From Betaproteobacteria bacterium (lineage in GTDB: Bacteria; Pseudomonadota; Gammaproteobacteria; Burkholderiales; Burkholderiaceae_C), in assembly GCA_016716535.1 (NCBI GenBank), contig JADJWD010000005.1:124001-188000 (forward strand): a stretch of 64,000 nucleotides of DNA, given 5' to 3'. Numbering within the stretch: position 1 is the stretch's first letter; every line of letters begins with the position of its first letter. Under the pieces are notes generated by a model that did no database searches, had not been told where the DNA came from, and saw only the letters and a list, made by a program, of their open reading frames with translations. A program made the position numbers and the translations under genes. This document shows, in pieces, positions 1 to 8,546 of this stretch.

Positions 1-93
1 GTCGTCGTCACGATCCCCGGCTGCGGCCACGCGCCGGCGCTGAACACGCCCGAGCACTTCGCGCTCGTCGAGCGCTTCTTCGCCGGATCCTAG
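1..93 (+). CDS. C-terminal end of an alpha/beta-fold hydrolase (partial)
   Basis: Only the last 30 codons are inside the window; the frame is open from base 1 and stops at TAG 91-93. The visible peptide reads GCGHAPALNTPEHFALVERFF near its end. This matches the region around the catalytic histidine of alpha/beta hydrolases (GHxP, a short linker, then a final amphipathic helix). The histidine in GCGHAP would be the third member of the catalytic triad. The nucleophile lies upstream of the window, so substrate class cannot be judged. It is convergent with the lipoprotein gene that follows. Confidence 0.6.
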   Translation, partial: VVVTIPGCGHAPALNTPEHFALVERFFAGS

Positions 94-125
94 GGGCACG
101 CTGCGGGCGCCCGCGCGCCGCGGCT

Positions 126-989
126 TCAGCGAGGGTCGGGCACGTAGCCCGGGAACGGCTCGGGGCGGACGTGGCGTTCGCCGGGGCCGGGCGACGGCGG
201 CACGATGCCGGCGGCCACGAGGCGGGCGTGGCTGTCGTAGCGGATCTGCACGATCTCGGCCGGCCGGCTGCTCGCGCGCTCGAAGTGCGTGCGCGCGACC
301 GGCGCGTATTCGCGCTCGCCGTGGCCCGTGCCCAGGCGCTCGCTGCGCGCCAGCGGCGAGGGCGACGCCGCCGGTGCGTTCGACGCCTCGGCCTGCGCCG
401 CCGGCGGCGCGGCCGGCCTCGGCGCGGCCGCTGCGGGCGCGGCGCCGGCGCTGCCGTCGCTGCTGTCACTGCGGCTGCCGCCGCCCGCCGCCGGCGACAC
501 CTCGAACGGCACCGGCCGCGGCATCGGCACGCGCTCGCGGAACACCGCGATGCCGACGACGCCGACGTTGTGCGGCCGGTCGGTGCGCGCCGCGTACGAA
601 TCGGGCAGCGCGGTGAAGTAGAAGGCCGCCGCCTCGTGGTCGCTCTTGCGCCAGCCGGTGATGTCGGCGCTCTGCCACGGTGCGAGCACGTAGCCGGTCT
701 GGCTCGCCGCCGCGGTCTGGCCGCTGACGGCGTTGACGCCGTCGACCGACAGCACGACGAGCACGCGCGCGCCGGTGCGGTTGGTCAGCCGCACCGCATA
801 ACGGTCGCCCGGCCGCCCCGCCACCCACGCCGCGCCGCGGTGGCGCGCTTCGGGCAGAACGTCGCCGCTGGCGCGGTCGACGAGCTGCATCTGCACGAGG
901 TGGCCGAAGGCCGCCGCAGCCGGCGGCGAAGTGCACGCGGTGCAGGCGGCGGCGAGCGCCAGGACGAAGAGCGAACGGCGTGGGACCAT
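126..989 (-). CDS. Hypothetical secreted protein, probable lipoprotein
   Basis: 287 residues with a basic start (MVPRRS), a hydrophobic run (LFVLALAAAC) and Cys16/Cys19, which looks like a lipoprotein-type signal although the -3 position is not ideal. A compact N-terminal domain (about residues 28-165) has alternating hydrophobic strands and is followed by a Ser/Ala/Pro-rich low-complexity stretch (about 170-215) and a short tail. No enzymatic motif is visible. Related proteins in Burkholderiales are annotated only as hypothetical, as far as I recall. It is divergent from the AtuA-like gene. The start was chosen because it directly precedes the signal sequence. Confidence 0.65.
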   Translation of the reverse strand: MVPRRSLFVLALAAACTACTSPPAAAAFGHLVQMQLVDRASGDVLPEARHRGAAWVAGRPGDRYAVRLTNRTGARVLVVLSVDGVNAVSGQTAAASQTGYVLAPWQSADITGWRKSDHEAAAFYFTALPDSYAARTDRPHNVGVVGIAVFRERVPMPRPVPFEVSPAAGGGSRSDSSDGSAGAAPAAAAPRPAAPPAAQAEASNAPAASPSPLARSERLGTGHGEREYAPVARTHFERASSRPAEIVQIRYDSHARLVAAGIVPPSPGPGERHVRPEPFPGYVPDPR

Positions 990-1095
990 GGTGGGGCTCC
1001 GGTGGAGGGGACCCGGCTGATACGCGCGAGGCGCGCGGACGGGGTGAAACGCCGCCGTTCGGCCTGCCGGCGCCCTCTCTCGCTACGATTCCCGC

Positions 1096-2466
1096 ATGTC
1101 CCGCCCTTTCCGCATCGGCGCCGGCGCCGGTTACTCCGGCGACCGCATCGAGCCGGCGCGCGACCTCGCCGAGCGCGGCGAACTCGATGTGCTGGTCTTC
1201 GAGTGCCTGGCCGAACGCACGATCGCGCTGGCGCAGGCGCGGCGGCAGCAGGACCCCGAGGCCGGCTTCGACCCGCTGCTGCGCGAGCGGCTGCGCGCCG
1301 TGCTGCCGGCGTGCCTGGCCCGCGGCGTGCGCATCGTCACCAACATGGGCGCGGCGAATCCGCTCGCCGCCGGGCGCGCCGCGCTCGACGTGGCGCGTGA
1401 GCTCGGCCTGCCGCGCCTGCGTGTCGCGGTCGTCACCGGCGACGACGTTCTGCCGTGGCTCGCAGAAAACGATCGGCCGCTGATCGATGGCGACGGCGGC
1501 GCGGCCGCTGCCACCGCCAGCACCGCCTCCCTCGCCGGCCGCATCGTCTCGGCCAACGCCTACCTCGGCGCCGAGGCGTTGCTGCCGGCGCTGGCCGGCG
1601 CGCCCGATCTCGTGATCACCGGCCGCGTCGCCGACCCGGCGTTGTTCCTCGCGCCGCTGGTGCACCACTTCGGCTGGGCGGCCGACGACTGGCTTCGGCT
1701 CGGACGCGGCATCGCGGTGGGCCATCTGCTCGAATGCGCGGCGCAGGTCAGCGGCGGCTACATCGCCGAGCCGGGCCGCTTCGACGTGCCGCGGCTCGAG
1801 GACGTCGGCTTCCCGCTCGCCGAGGTCGGCGCCGACGGCGACGCGGTGATCACCAAGCTCGCGGGCACCGGCGGCCGCGTCGACCGGCTCACCTGCACGG
1901 CGCAGCTGCTCTACGAGATCGAAGACCCGGCGAGCTATCTGCAGCCCGACGTGACGGCCGACTTCTCGCGCGTGCAATTGCGCGAGGCCGGCGCCGACCG
2001 CGTGGCCGTCAGCGGCGCCGCGGGCCGCGCGCGGCCGGCCGAGCTGAAGGTGAGCGTCGGCGTGCGCGAGGGCTTCATCGGCGAAGGGCAGATCTCGTAC
2101 GGCGGCCCTGGGGCACGGGCGCGCGGCGAGCTGTCGCTGGCGCTGCTCGAACACCGGCTGCGGGTCATCGGCCTCGATCGGCTGGAGCACCGCGCCGAGC
2201 TGATCGGCGTCAACGCGATGCATGGCGCGGCGGCATGGGACGTGGCCGCGGAGCCCGCCGAAGTGCGCGTGCGCCTTGCCGCAAGTTGCGCCACGCGCGC
2301 CGAGGCCGAGCGCATCGGCCAGGAGGTCGAGGCGCTGTACCTGAACGGCCCCGCCGCCGGCGGCGGCGTGACGCAAGGCGTGCGCGAAGTGCTCGCGGTC
2401 GCCTCGTGCCTGGTGCCGCGCGAGATGGTGCGGCCCGCGGTGCAATGGCTGGAGTGGCAACGATGA
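1096..2466 (+). CDS. AtuA-family protein (DUF1446, acyclic terpene utilisation type)
   Basis: 456 residues. The N-terminus (IGAGAGYSGDRIEPA) and the following TNMGAANP and VTGDDV motifs are characteristic of DUF1446/AtuA proteins, named after an acyclic-terpene utilisation locus of Pseudomonas; the biochemical reaction is not established. AtuA proteins often carry a C-terminal ferredoxin-fold-like domain; here that part is a separate gene starting inside this stop codon (ATGA overlap), so the two are translationally coupled. No Shine-Dalgarno sequence is visible. A TACGAT hexamer at 1084-1089 would place transcription start on the ATG itself. A Bug receptor follows, so a role in organic-acid or branched acyl-CoA metabolism is possible (inference). 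Confidence 0.8.
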   Translation: MSRPFRIGAGAGYSGDRIEPARDLAERGELDVLVFECLAERTIALAQARRQQDPEAGFDPLLRERLRAVLPACLARGVRIVTNMGAANPLAAGRAALDVARELGLPRLRVAVVTGDDVLPWLAENDRPLIDGDGGAAAATASTASLAGRIVSANAYLGAEALLPALAGAPDLVITGRVADPALFLAPLVHHFGWAADDWLRLGRGIAVGHLLECAAQVSGGYIAEPGRFDVPRLEDVGFPLAEVGADGDAVITKLAGTGGRVDRLTCTAQLLYEIEDPASYLQPDVTADFSRVQLREAGADRVAVSGAAGRARPAELKVSVGVREGFIGEGQISYGGPGARARGELSLALLEHRLRVIGLDRLEHRAELIGVNAMHGAAAWDVAAEPAEVRVRLAASCATRAEAERIGQEVEALYLNGPAAGGGVTQGVREVLAVASCLVPREMVRPAVQWLEWQR

Positions 2467-2840
2467 GCGCGGCACCGATCCCCAGCGCACGCGGCGCGAC
2501 GCAAAGCCGCGCCCCGCGCCTGCTCGCCGACATCGCCATCGCGCGCAGCGGCGACAAGGGCAACCGCGCGACGCTGAGCGTCATCGCGCTCGACCCGGCC
2601 GACTACCCGCGGCTCGAACGCTGGCTTACTGCCGAGCGCGTCGCCGCGGCCTATCGCGGTGTCGTGCACGGCGCTGTGAAGCGACACGCGCTGCCGCACC
2701 TGGCCGCGCTGCACTTCGTGATGGACGCGGCGCTGGCCGGCGGCGTCACACGTTCGCTGGCGCTGGACGCCCACGGCAAGACCCTGAGTTCGGCCGTGCT
2801 GGCGCTGCCGCTGCCGGGCGACGAGTTCGGCGCGCCGTAG
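2463..2840 (+). CDS. Small AtuA-associated protein (AtuA C-terminal-domain type)
   Basis: 125 residues starting at the ATG that overlaps the stop of the preceding AtuA-like gene (ATGA at 2463-2466). The segment LADIAIARSGDKGNRATLSVIAL contains the DIAxxRSGDKGN signature typical of the small domain at the C-terminus of, or encoded beside, AtuA/DUF1446 proteins. The first 20 residues are probably disordered. The overlap implies coupled translation and a heteromeric complex with the larger partner. Function is unproven. Confidence 0.8.
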   Translation: MSAAPIPSARGATQSRAPRLLADIAIARSGDKGNRATLSVIALDPADYPRLERWLTAERVAAAYRGVVHGAVKRHALPHLAALHFVMDAALAGGVTRSLALDAHGKTLSSAVLALPLPGDEFGAP

Positions 2841-2924
2841 ACTCGGCCGCCTTCGCCTGGCCGGCGCGCTGAATGGCGCGCCGCCGTCGACCCCACCCGA
2901 TCCCACCACAGGAGACTTCCGCCC

Positions 2925-3902
2925 ATGACCCCGCTCGCTCGTGGCCTCGCCACGGCCGCCTTCACGCTCACCGCCATCGCCGCCGCCGGCGGCGCTTTCG
3001 CGCAGGCGTATCCGGCCAAGCCGATCCGCGCCGTCGTGCCGTTTGCGCCCGGCAGCGCCACCGACCAGATCGGCCGCGCCTTCGCCGAGAAGATGTCGGC
3101 CACACTCGGCCAGACGGTCGTCATCGACAACAAGCCCGGCGCCAACGGCATGCTCGGCGCCGCCGAGGTGGCCAAGGCCGCGCCCGATGGCTACACGATC
3201 CTCGTGGGCACCAACAGCACCAATGCGGCGCTGAAGTTCCTGCTGAAGAAGCTGCCCTACGACCAGGACACCGCGTTCGCGCCGGTGGGCTTTCTCGGCT
3301 CGGTGCCGCTGATGGTGGCGGTGAACAACGACGTGCCGGCCAAGACGCTGAAGGAGTTCGTGGCGCTCGCCAAGAGCAAGCCCGGGCAGGTGAGCTTCGC
3401 CTACGCCAGCACGTCGCAGCAGGTGTCTTCGGAGATGCTGGCGAGCATGGCCGGCATCAAGATGAATCCGATTCCGTACAAGGCCGGCCCGGCGGCGATG
3501 ACCGACCTGATCGGCGGCCAGGTCAACGTGTTCACGGCCGACTTCGGCGTCACGGTGCCGCAGCACAAGGCGGGCAAGATCCGCGGCCTGGCGGTCACGT
3601 CGACGAAGCGCGCCGCCGCGGTGCCCGACCTGCCGACGGTGAACGAGGCGCTCGGCATCAAGGACTACGAGCTGATCGCCTACTTCGCCGTCTTCGCGCC
3701 GGCAGGCACGCCGCCGGAGGTGATCACGCGGCTGAACCAGGCGATCAACGCCGCCGCCGCGTCGAAGGATCTGCAGGCCAAGTTCGAGTCGATCGGCTTC
3801 GACATCGACCCCGGCACGCCCGAGGCGCTTGCGCAGCGCAACCGCGCCGAGACGGTGAAGTGGGAGAAGGCGATCCGCGACGCGAAGATCGAGGCGCAGT
3901 GA
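2925..3902 (+). CDS. Tripartite tricarboxylate transporter substrate-binding protein (Bug family)
   Basis: 325 residues. A cleavable signal peptide (about residues 1-27, ending FAQA) is followed by the Bug hallmark YPAKPIRAVVPFAPGSATD, then the DNKPGANGMLGA motif and the central PYKAGPAAMTDLIGGQV motif. Bug proteins are periplasmic receptors for small carboxylates. Beta-proteobacteria have many orphan copies, and no TctA/TctB permease genes are present here. The gene lies 84 bases downstream of the AtuA-like pair and may be co-transcribed with it. The start has AGGAGA at 2911-2916. The 3' end is followed immediately by a dispersed repeat. Confidence 0.93.
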   Translation: MTPLARGLATAAFTLTAIAAAGGAFAQAYPAKPIRAVVPFAPGSATDQIGRAFAEKMSATLGQTVVIDNKPGANGMLGAAEVAKAAPDGYTILVGTNSTNAALKFLLKKLPYDQDTAFAPVGFLGSVPLMVAVNNDVPAKTLKEFVALAKSKPGQVSFAYASTSQQVSSEMLASMAGIKMNPIPYKAGPAAMTDLIGGQVNVFTADFGVTVPQHKAGKIRGLAVTSTKRAAAVPDLPTVNEALGIKDYELIAYFAVFAPAGTPPEVITRLNQAINAAAASKDLQAKFESIGFDIDPGTPEALAQRNRAETVKWEKAIRDAKIEAQ

Positions 3903-3910
3903 GCACGCTC

Positions 3911-4007
3911 CGTTCGCCCTGAGCAGGGACCGAGCTTGTCGAGGGCCCGTGTCGAAGGGCCCTTCGACAAGCTCAGGGCGGGGCTTCGACAGGCTCAGCC
4001 CGAACGG
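3911..4007. repeat. Dispersed REP-like inverted repeat cluster, copy A
   Basis: Imperfect palindromic copies of a core CTTCGACAAGCTCAG / CTTCGACAGGCTCAG (and complement) lie head to head, framed by CGTTCG at the left and CGAACGG at the right. The same core recurs at 28870-28929 and 34443-34466. Here it fills the convergent gap between the Bug receptor and the PepSY gene and supplies the last ten codons and stop of the latter. Confidence 0.8.
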
Positions 4008-5547
4008 ATAACCGCGCGCGCACCGGCCACGCCCGCCGGACGCGCCGCCAGCCCGTCACCACTGCCGTCAGGCTCAGCGCCAGCCCGGCGAGGCTGAAGC
4101 CGACCATCCACACGTCCCACGCCGGCCGCGCGGCCAGCAGTTGCGGCAGGTCGAAGCTGTGCAGGAACGCGAAGAGCCAGCGGTCGACGCGGCGGTGGCC
4201 GTCGCTCAGCGCGAGGATCTCGCCGCTGCGCGGGTCGATCGTCACCCAGGTCCCGTTCGCGTCGTCGAAACGCAGCCGCCACGCCGGCAGCGGCCGCTCG
4301 CGCGGGCCGGTCATCGTGTGCGCGGCGCGCGGGTAGTAGTAGCGGTCGTAGGCGGTCAGCTTCTCCTCGGTGACGATGCGCGCGTGCGGCAGCAGCCGCG
4401 CTGCAGCGGCGCGCCAGCGGGCTTCGGGCAGCGTCGGTTCGAAGTGGCCCGCGGCTGAGACTGCGACCCGCGGCTCGCTGCCACCGAGCGCGACCGCGAA
4501 CGTCTGCCCGCCGACGCGCCGCCATTCGATCTCGCGCGCGGCGAGCCCCTGCGCATGCAGCGCGCGCAGCAGGGCGTCCGCCGGCGGCGCGGCGGCCGCG
4601 TCCATCGGGCCGCCGGCATAACCGGCGCGGTCGGGCTTCGGGCCCGTCGCGTCGAACACCTTCCACGGGTTCACCGACAACAAGCCGCTGACCACCCACG
4701 TCAGCGCCAGCACGCCGCCGGCGAGCCCGAGCACGTGGTGCCAGCGCGCGAAGAAGCCGGTGTACGGCGTGCGGCGCCCGCCCTTGTAGGTGCCGCGAAA
4801 GCGCCAGCGCCAGACGCCGACGACGAGGCCGCTCACGACCGACACCGTGCCGGCGATCGACAGCCAGACGATGATCTCGTGCCACCAGGCATCGACCGCG
4901 CCGCCGCGGAACATGTACAGCCAGTGCAGCCACGTGCCGAGCCAGCCCCAGGTGCGCTCGACGAAGGTGGCGTCGCGCACGACCTCGCCGGTGCGGCTGC
5001 TGATGTAGAGCCAGCGCCGCGCTTCGTCGCCGAGGGCGACGACGTGCAGCGGCCGGTGCGCGTCGAGCGCGCGCGAGTGGGTCCACGCGTCTTCGTCGAT
5101 CTGCCGCAGATACGACGCCGGCGCGCCGCCGCCGAAGTGGCGCGCGGCGGCGAGCGCGGCGTCGGCCGCCAGCGGCTCGATGCGCGCGCCGGTTCTCGCG
5201 TCGACCGCCACGACGCGCTTCGGCCCGGCGGCGAAGACGTAGCGTGGCTCGCCGGCCACGCTCGTCAGCCGCCAGGCGCCGCTGCCGGCGGCTTTGACGC
5301 CGGCAGCTTGCAGCGCGGCGGCCAGCGGCACGCAGCAGGGGCGCGCCGCGGGCGACACCGCCGTCACCGCAGTCAGCGCCGGCAACCCCGCCCACTTCTC
5401 GACGTTCGTGAGCTTCGGGTAGCCCACGTACATCATCACGATGCCCGAGAGGAACCAGGCCGCCATCGGCACCGCCAGCGCGATGCCGAGCCAGCGGTGC
5501 ACGAGGTAGAGCCAGCGCTTCGCGGTGGCCTTGACGTTGCCGCTCAC
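3973..5547 (-). CDS. PepSY-domain transmembrane protein
   Basis: 524 residues from a GTG start at 5547, chosen because AGGAGA lies six bases upstream and the next residues (KRWLYLVHRWLGI) are the standard N-terminus of this family. About four membrane segments: 15-40, 225-250, 285-310 and 475-500. The soluble middle parts have PepSY-like strands. Such proteins are commonly encoded beside TonB-dependent siderophore receptors and have been proposed to act as inner-membrane reductases or metal-uptake helpers. It lies 26 bases downstream of the receptor and is almost certainly co-transcribed. The C-terminal tail (RAEPVEAPP) is encoded by the REP-like repeat, so the original C-terminus was probably different. 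Confidence 0.88.
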   Translation of the reverse strand: MSGNVKATAKRWLYLVHRWLGIALAVPMAAWFLSGIVMMYVGYPKLTNVEKWAGLPALTAVTAVSPAARPCCVPLAAALQAAGVKAAGSGAWRLTSVAGEPRYVFAAGPKRVVAVDARTGARIEPLAADAALAAARHFGGGAPASYLRQIDEDAWTHSRALDAHRPLHVVALGDEARRWLYISSRTGEVVRDATFVERTWGWLGTWLHWLYMFRGGAVDAWWHEIIVWLSIAGTVSVVSGLVVGVWRWRFRGTYKGGRRTPYTGFFARWHHVLGLAGGVLALTWVVSGLLSVNPWKVFDATGPKPDRAGYAGGPMDAAAAPPADALLRALHAQGLAAREIEWRRVGGQTFAVALGGSEPRVAVSAAGHFEPTLPEARWRAAAARLLPHARIVTEEKLTAYDRYYYPRAAHTMTGPRERPLPAWRLRFDDANGTWVTIDPRSGEILALSDGHRRVDRWLFAFLHSFDLPQLLAARPAWDVWMVGFSLAGLALSLTAVVTGWRRVRRAWPVRARLSVRAEPVEAPP

Positions 5548-5573
5548 GGTGGTCTCCTGCGAGTGCGGCCGGC

Positions 5574-7841
5574 TCAATAGCGCCAGTCGACGACCGCCTG
5601 CACGCTGCGCGGCGCGCCGAGCACGGCGAGGTTGCTGCCGACGCTGGCCGCGTACGTGCGGTCGGTGACGTTGTAGACGCGCACCGACACGGCCCACGGG
5701 GGCGCCACCTGCCAGCGCGCGCCGAGGTTGAGCAGGTGATAGGCGCCGTCCCAGACCGTGTTGGCCGTGTCGGCAAAACGCCGGCCGACGTGGCGCCACT
5801 CGCCCGAGAGCGTCCAGCCGGCCATCGGCGTCCACGCGGCCTGCGCGCCCGCGACGACGGCCGGCACGTTGGTCGGCCGGTTGCCGGCGCGCGAGACGGT
5901 CTGCGTGCCGACGACCTCGTTGAACTCGTCGTACTGCGCATCGATGGCCGCGAGTTGCAGCGCGAGCTGCCACGCCGCCGCCGGCCGCCAGCGCGCCGAC
6001 AGCTCGACGCCGCGGCTCGATTGCTGGCCGACCGGTACGACGCGCGTGCGGTCGTTCGGGTCGGTGGTCGAGAGGTTCTCGCGCACGATGTCGAAGAGCG
6101 ACAGCGCCAGCTCGCCGCGGCGCGCGTCGAAGCTCGCCTTCGTGCCGATCTCGAACTGCCGCCCGCGCGTCAGGTCGAAGTCGCGCAGCGCCGATAGGCC
6201 CGCCGTGCTCAGCACGCCCGAGGGCGGGTCGGCCGCGGTGCTGTACAGCGCGTACACCTGCCAGTCGGCGCTGAGGTCGTGCACCGCGCCGAGCCGCCCG
6301 GTCACCGGCCGATAACGCCGCTCGTAATACTCGGGGTTCGTCGCGCTCACCGCGCGGTGCCAGTGGCGCGAGAGGCTGATCACGTCGGCGCGCAGGCCGC
6401 TCGTCACCGCCCAGCCCGGCGCGAGCACGGTGCGGTTCTCGGCGAACAGCGCCGCCATGTGCAGGCGGTTCGTCGCGTCGGGCGTGTACGTCTGCGTCAC
6501 GCCGGGCGTGGCGTAGAAGGACGTGTCGGCCGGCTGGTACGGGTCGGTGGTGTCGAACGGCCCGGCGACGCTCAGGGGAAAACGCGTCTGGCGGTTGAAC
6601 GCGTAGTCCCAGCCGAACGCGAAGTCCGAGCGCATCGCGCCGAACGCGGTGCGGTGCGTCGCTTCGGCGCGGCTGCCGTAGACCTGCTGGTCGTGCCGCT
6701 GCAGCAGCGCGCCCGAGCGCTGCACCTGCGTGTTGGCATTGACGAAGGTGTACGTCTCGATGTTCTCGTAGTCGCGCAGCGCGTCGTAGAAGTAGAAGGT
6801 GTGCGTGGCCTGCGTCGCGGCCGACACGTTCCACTTCAGGATCGAACGCGCCCAGGTCACGTCCTGCTGGTAGCGGCCGTCGACGGCGTTGTAGTTGACG
6901 CCGAGCGTCCCGGGGTCGAACTGCACTTCACCGGTCACCGCGCCGGCGGCGTTGCGCAGGATCGGCGTGCCCCAGTAGGGCTGCGTCAGCTTCTCGTGCT
7001 GCCGCTCGACGGCGAGCGTGTGCGCGAGCGCGCCGCCGAACACATCGCCGAGCGCGGCGCGCCACGACGCGGCGGCCTGCCAGGCGTCGCGCTTGCGCGC
7101 GGTGGTCCACAGGTCGTTGCCGCCGGCGTGCGTGCGGTTCAGTTCCAGCCGCAGCACGTGGTCGGGCGCGGTGCGCTCGCCGAAGCCGCGCTGCACGCCG
7201 AGCGCGAGCTGGTTCACGTCGCCGAGGCCGGCGCGCACCTGCGCCAGGTCGCCTTGCAGGTCGGCGAGCTTGGTGACGATGTTGATCGTGCCGCCGACGG
7301 CGCCCGAGCCGTTGAGGAAGCTGGACGGGCCGCCGATCGCCTCGACGCGCTCGACGATCCAGCTGTCGACCGGCCGCGCGGCGATCGCGTCGTACTGCAC
7401 CGAGATGCCGTTGTACAGCTGCGCCAGGCTCGACGAGCCGAAGCCGCGATAGAACACCGAGCCCGGCGCGCCCGGCTGGGCGGAGAACGTGACGCCGGGG
7501 ATCGTGGCCAGCACGGCCTGCGTGTCGAGCGCACCGGTCGCTTCGATGTCGGCGCGTTCGATCGTCGTCACCGTGGCCGGCGTCTCGCGCACGCTGGCGC
7601 CCAGGCGCGAGGTGGCAGTGGCCGGCGCGTCCAGCCGCGTGGGTGCGGCGCCGGTGACGACGATGGTTTGGGTGCTGGCGACAGCGGCCGCGGCCTGCGA
7701 GCTGCTGCCGGCCTGCGTCGACGTGGCATCGCTTTGCGCCGCGGCCAACGACGGCGACAGCAGCGTGACGAGAACGGCCTGCGCGGCCGCGGCAACCGGT
7801 GTGAGCGCGCGCCCGCGGCGCACGTTGGAGAACGGGTTCAT
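5574..7841 (-). CDS. TonB-dependent siderophore-type outer-membrane receptor
   Basis: 755 residues from ATG 7841, chosen because it places a clean signal peptide (MNPFSNVRRG to about residue 38, ending AAAQ) at the N-terminus; an upstream in-frame start would add 27 residues. The plug domain (about 70-180) contains VERVEAIGGPSSFLNGSGAVGG and INIVTK, the standard siderophore-receptor plug motif. The rest is a 22-stranded barrel by family analogy, ending in the C-terminal aromatic (VDWRY). Ligand cannot be named. It forms an operon with the PepSY protein downstream. No Fur box or riboswitch could be recognised upstream. Confidence 0.92.
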   Translation of the reverse strand: MNPFSNVRRGRALTPVAAAAQAVLVTLLSPSLAAAQSDATSTQAGSSSQAAAAVASTQTIVVTGAAPTRLDAPATATSRLGASVRETPATVTTIERADIEATGALDTQAVLATIPGVTFSAQPGAPGSVFYRGFGSSSLAQLYNGISVQYDAIAARPVDSWIVERVEAIGGPSSFLNGSGAVGGTINIVTKLADLQGDLAQVRAGLGDVNQLALGVQRGFGERTAPDHVLRLELNRTHAGGNDLWTTARKRDAWQAAASWRAALGDVFGGALAHTLAVERQHEKLTQPYWGTPILRNAAGAVTGEVQFDPGTLGVNYNAVDGRYQQDVTWARSILKWNVSAATQATHTFYFYDALRDYENIETYTFVNANTQVQRSGALLQRHDQQVYGSRAEATHRTAFGAMRSDFAFGWDYAFNRQTRFPLSVAGPFDTTDPYQPADTSFYATPGVTQTYTPDATNRLHMAALFAENRTVLAPGWAVTSGLRADVISLSRHWHRAVSATNPEYYERRYRPVTGRLGAVHDLSADWQVYALYSTAADPPSGVLSTAGLSALRDFDLTRGRQFEIGTKASFDARRGELALSLFDIVRENLSTTDPNDRTRVVPVGQQSSRGVELSARWRPAAAWQLALQLAAIDAQYDEFNEVVGTQTVSRAGNRPTNVPAVVAGAQAAWTPMAGWTLSGEWRHVGRRFADTANTVWDGAYHLLNLGARWQVAPPWAVSVRVYNVTDRTYAASVGSNLAVLGAPRSVQAVVDWRY

Positions 7842-7947
7842 CTGCGAAGACTCGGTCGGGCCCCGCGGCAACGTCGCGACGTGGCAAACGTGGCCGCAAG
7901 GCAGGGGCGTGCAAACGGGCACGCAATGGCGGCTGCGCGAGACCGGC

Positions 7948-7992
7948 CGCGGCTCCCCTCGCGAGAAGCGCGAGAGAGCCCCCGGCCGCGGC
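7948..7992 (-). terminator. GC-rich hairpin between the DUF2946 and TonB-receptor genes
   Basis: Two arms (CCGCGG and GGCTC with CTCGCG on the left; CGCGAG, GAGCC and CCGCGG on the right) fold into a long interrupted stem. There is no T-tract, so this is either an unusual terminator or attenuator for the DUF2946 gene or a leader structure of the receptor mRNA. Confidence 0.35.
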
Positions 7993-8011
7993 AGCGCCGA
8001 CGGTCAGTGCG

Positions 8012-8404
8012 TCAGATGAACAGCGGTGGCGCGCGAGGCTGCGCGCTCAGCCACGCATGCAGCGTGCGTGGCGCAACGAAAAACAGCGCCGGCAGCACGT
8101 GCGCCGGCGCGGCGACGGCGAGCGCCGGTGCCGCGGGCGGCGGCGCGGCGCTGAAGCTGGCCGCGCAATAGAGGCAGTGCTCCATCGTGCCGGCCACGTT
8201 CGCCGGTGCCGGTTCGTCGCTGTCCATGTCGACCGCGACCAGCCGCGTGCCCTGCGCCGAGCAGACGAGCGTCCAGCTCGCGTCGCCGCGCGCCGCGGCC
8301 AGCGCATGCGACACCGTCGGCACAAGCGCCATCGCCCACACCGCGACGAGTGCGAGCCAGGCCGCGAACGACAGGCGGGTCCGGTGGGTCCGGCGCTTGG
8401 ACAT
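8012..8404 (-). CDS. DUF2946 family protein
   Basis: 130 residues. One N-terminal hydrophobic segment (about 13-35, LSFAAWLALVAVWAMALVP), a short extracytoplasmic part with the paired cysteines EHCLYC (about 76-79), a second hydrophobic segment (about 95-112) and a Pro-rich tail. This arrangement is typical of DUF2946 proteins, small envelope proteins frequently encoded beside copper- or siderophore-related TonB receptors. The two close cysteines and nearby histidine may bind metal (inference). It lies upstream of the receptor on the same strand, separated by 170 bases with a strong hairpin. Confidence 0.7.
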   Translation of the reverse strand: MSKRRTHRTRLSFAAWLALVAVWAMALVPTVSHALAAARGDASWTLVCSAQGTRLVAVDMDSDEPAPANVAGTMEHCLYCAASFSAAPPPAAPALAVAAPAHVLPALFFVAPRTLHAWLSAQPRAPPLFI

Positions 8405-8546
8405 GCCGGCCAGTGTAGTGGCCGCGCCCGCGGCGCCGACTTGTCTTCGCTTAAGAGAAACGCGCGCCAGGCGGTCTCCGTCCTTGATGTGTCACAGGGA
8501 CACGGAGTGCGGGCGGCAGGAGACTTGTTCGCAGGAGGCCAATGAG

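Noticed and set aside
7842..8011. Possible cobalamin riboswitch upstream of the TonB receptor
   Set aside because: I could not find the B12-box or the conserved core sequences; only a GC-rich hairpin is visible.
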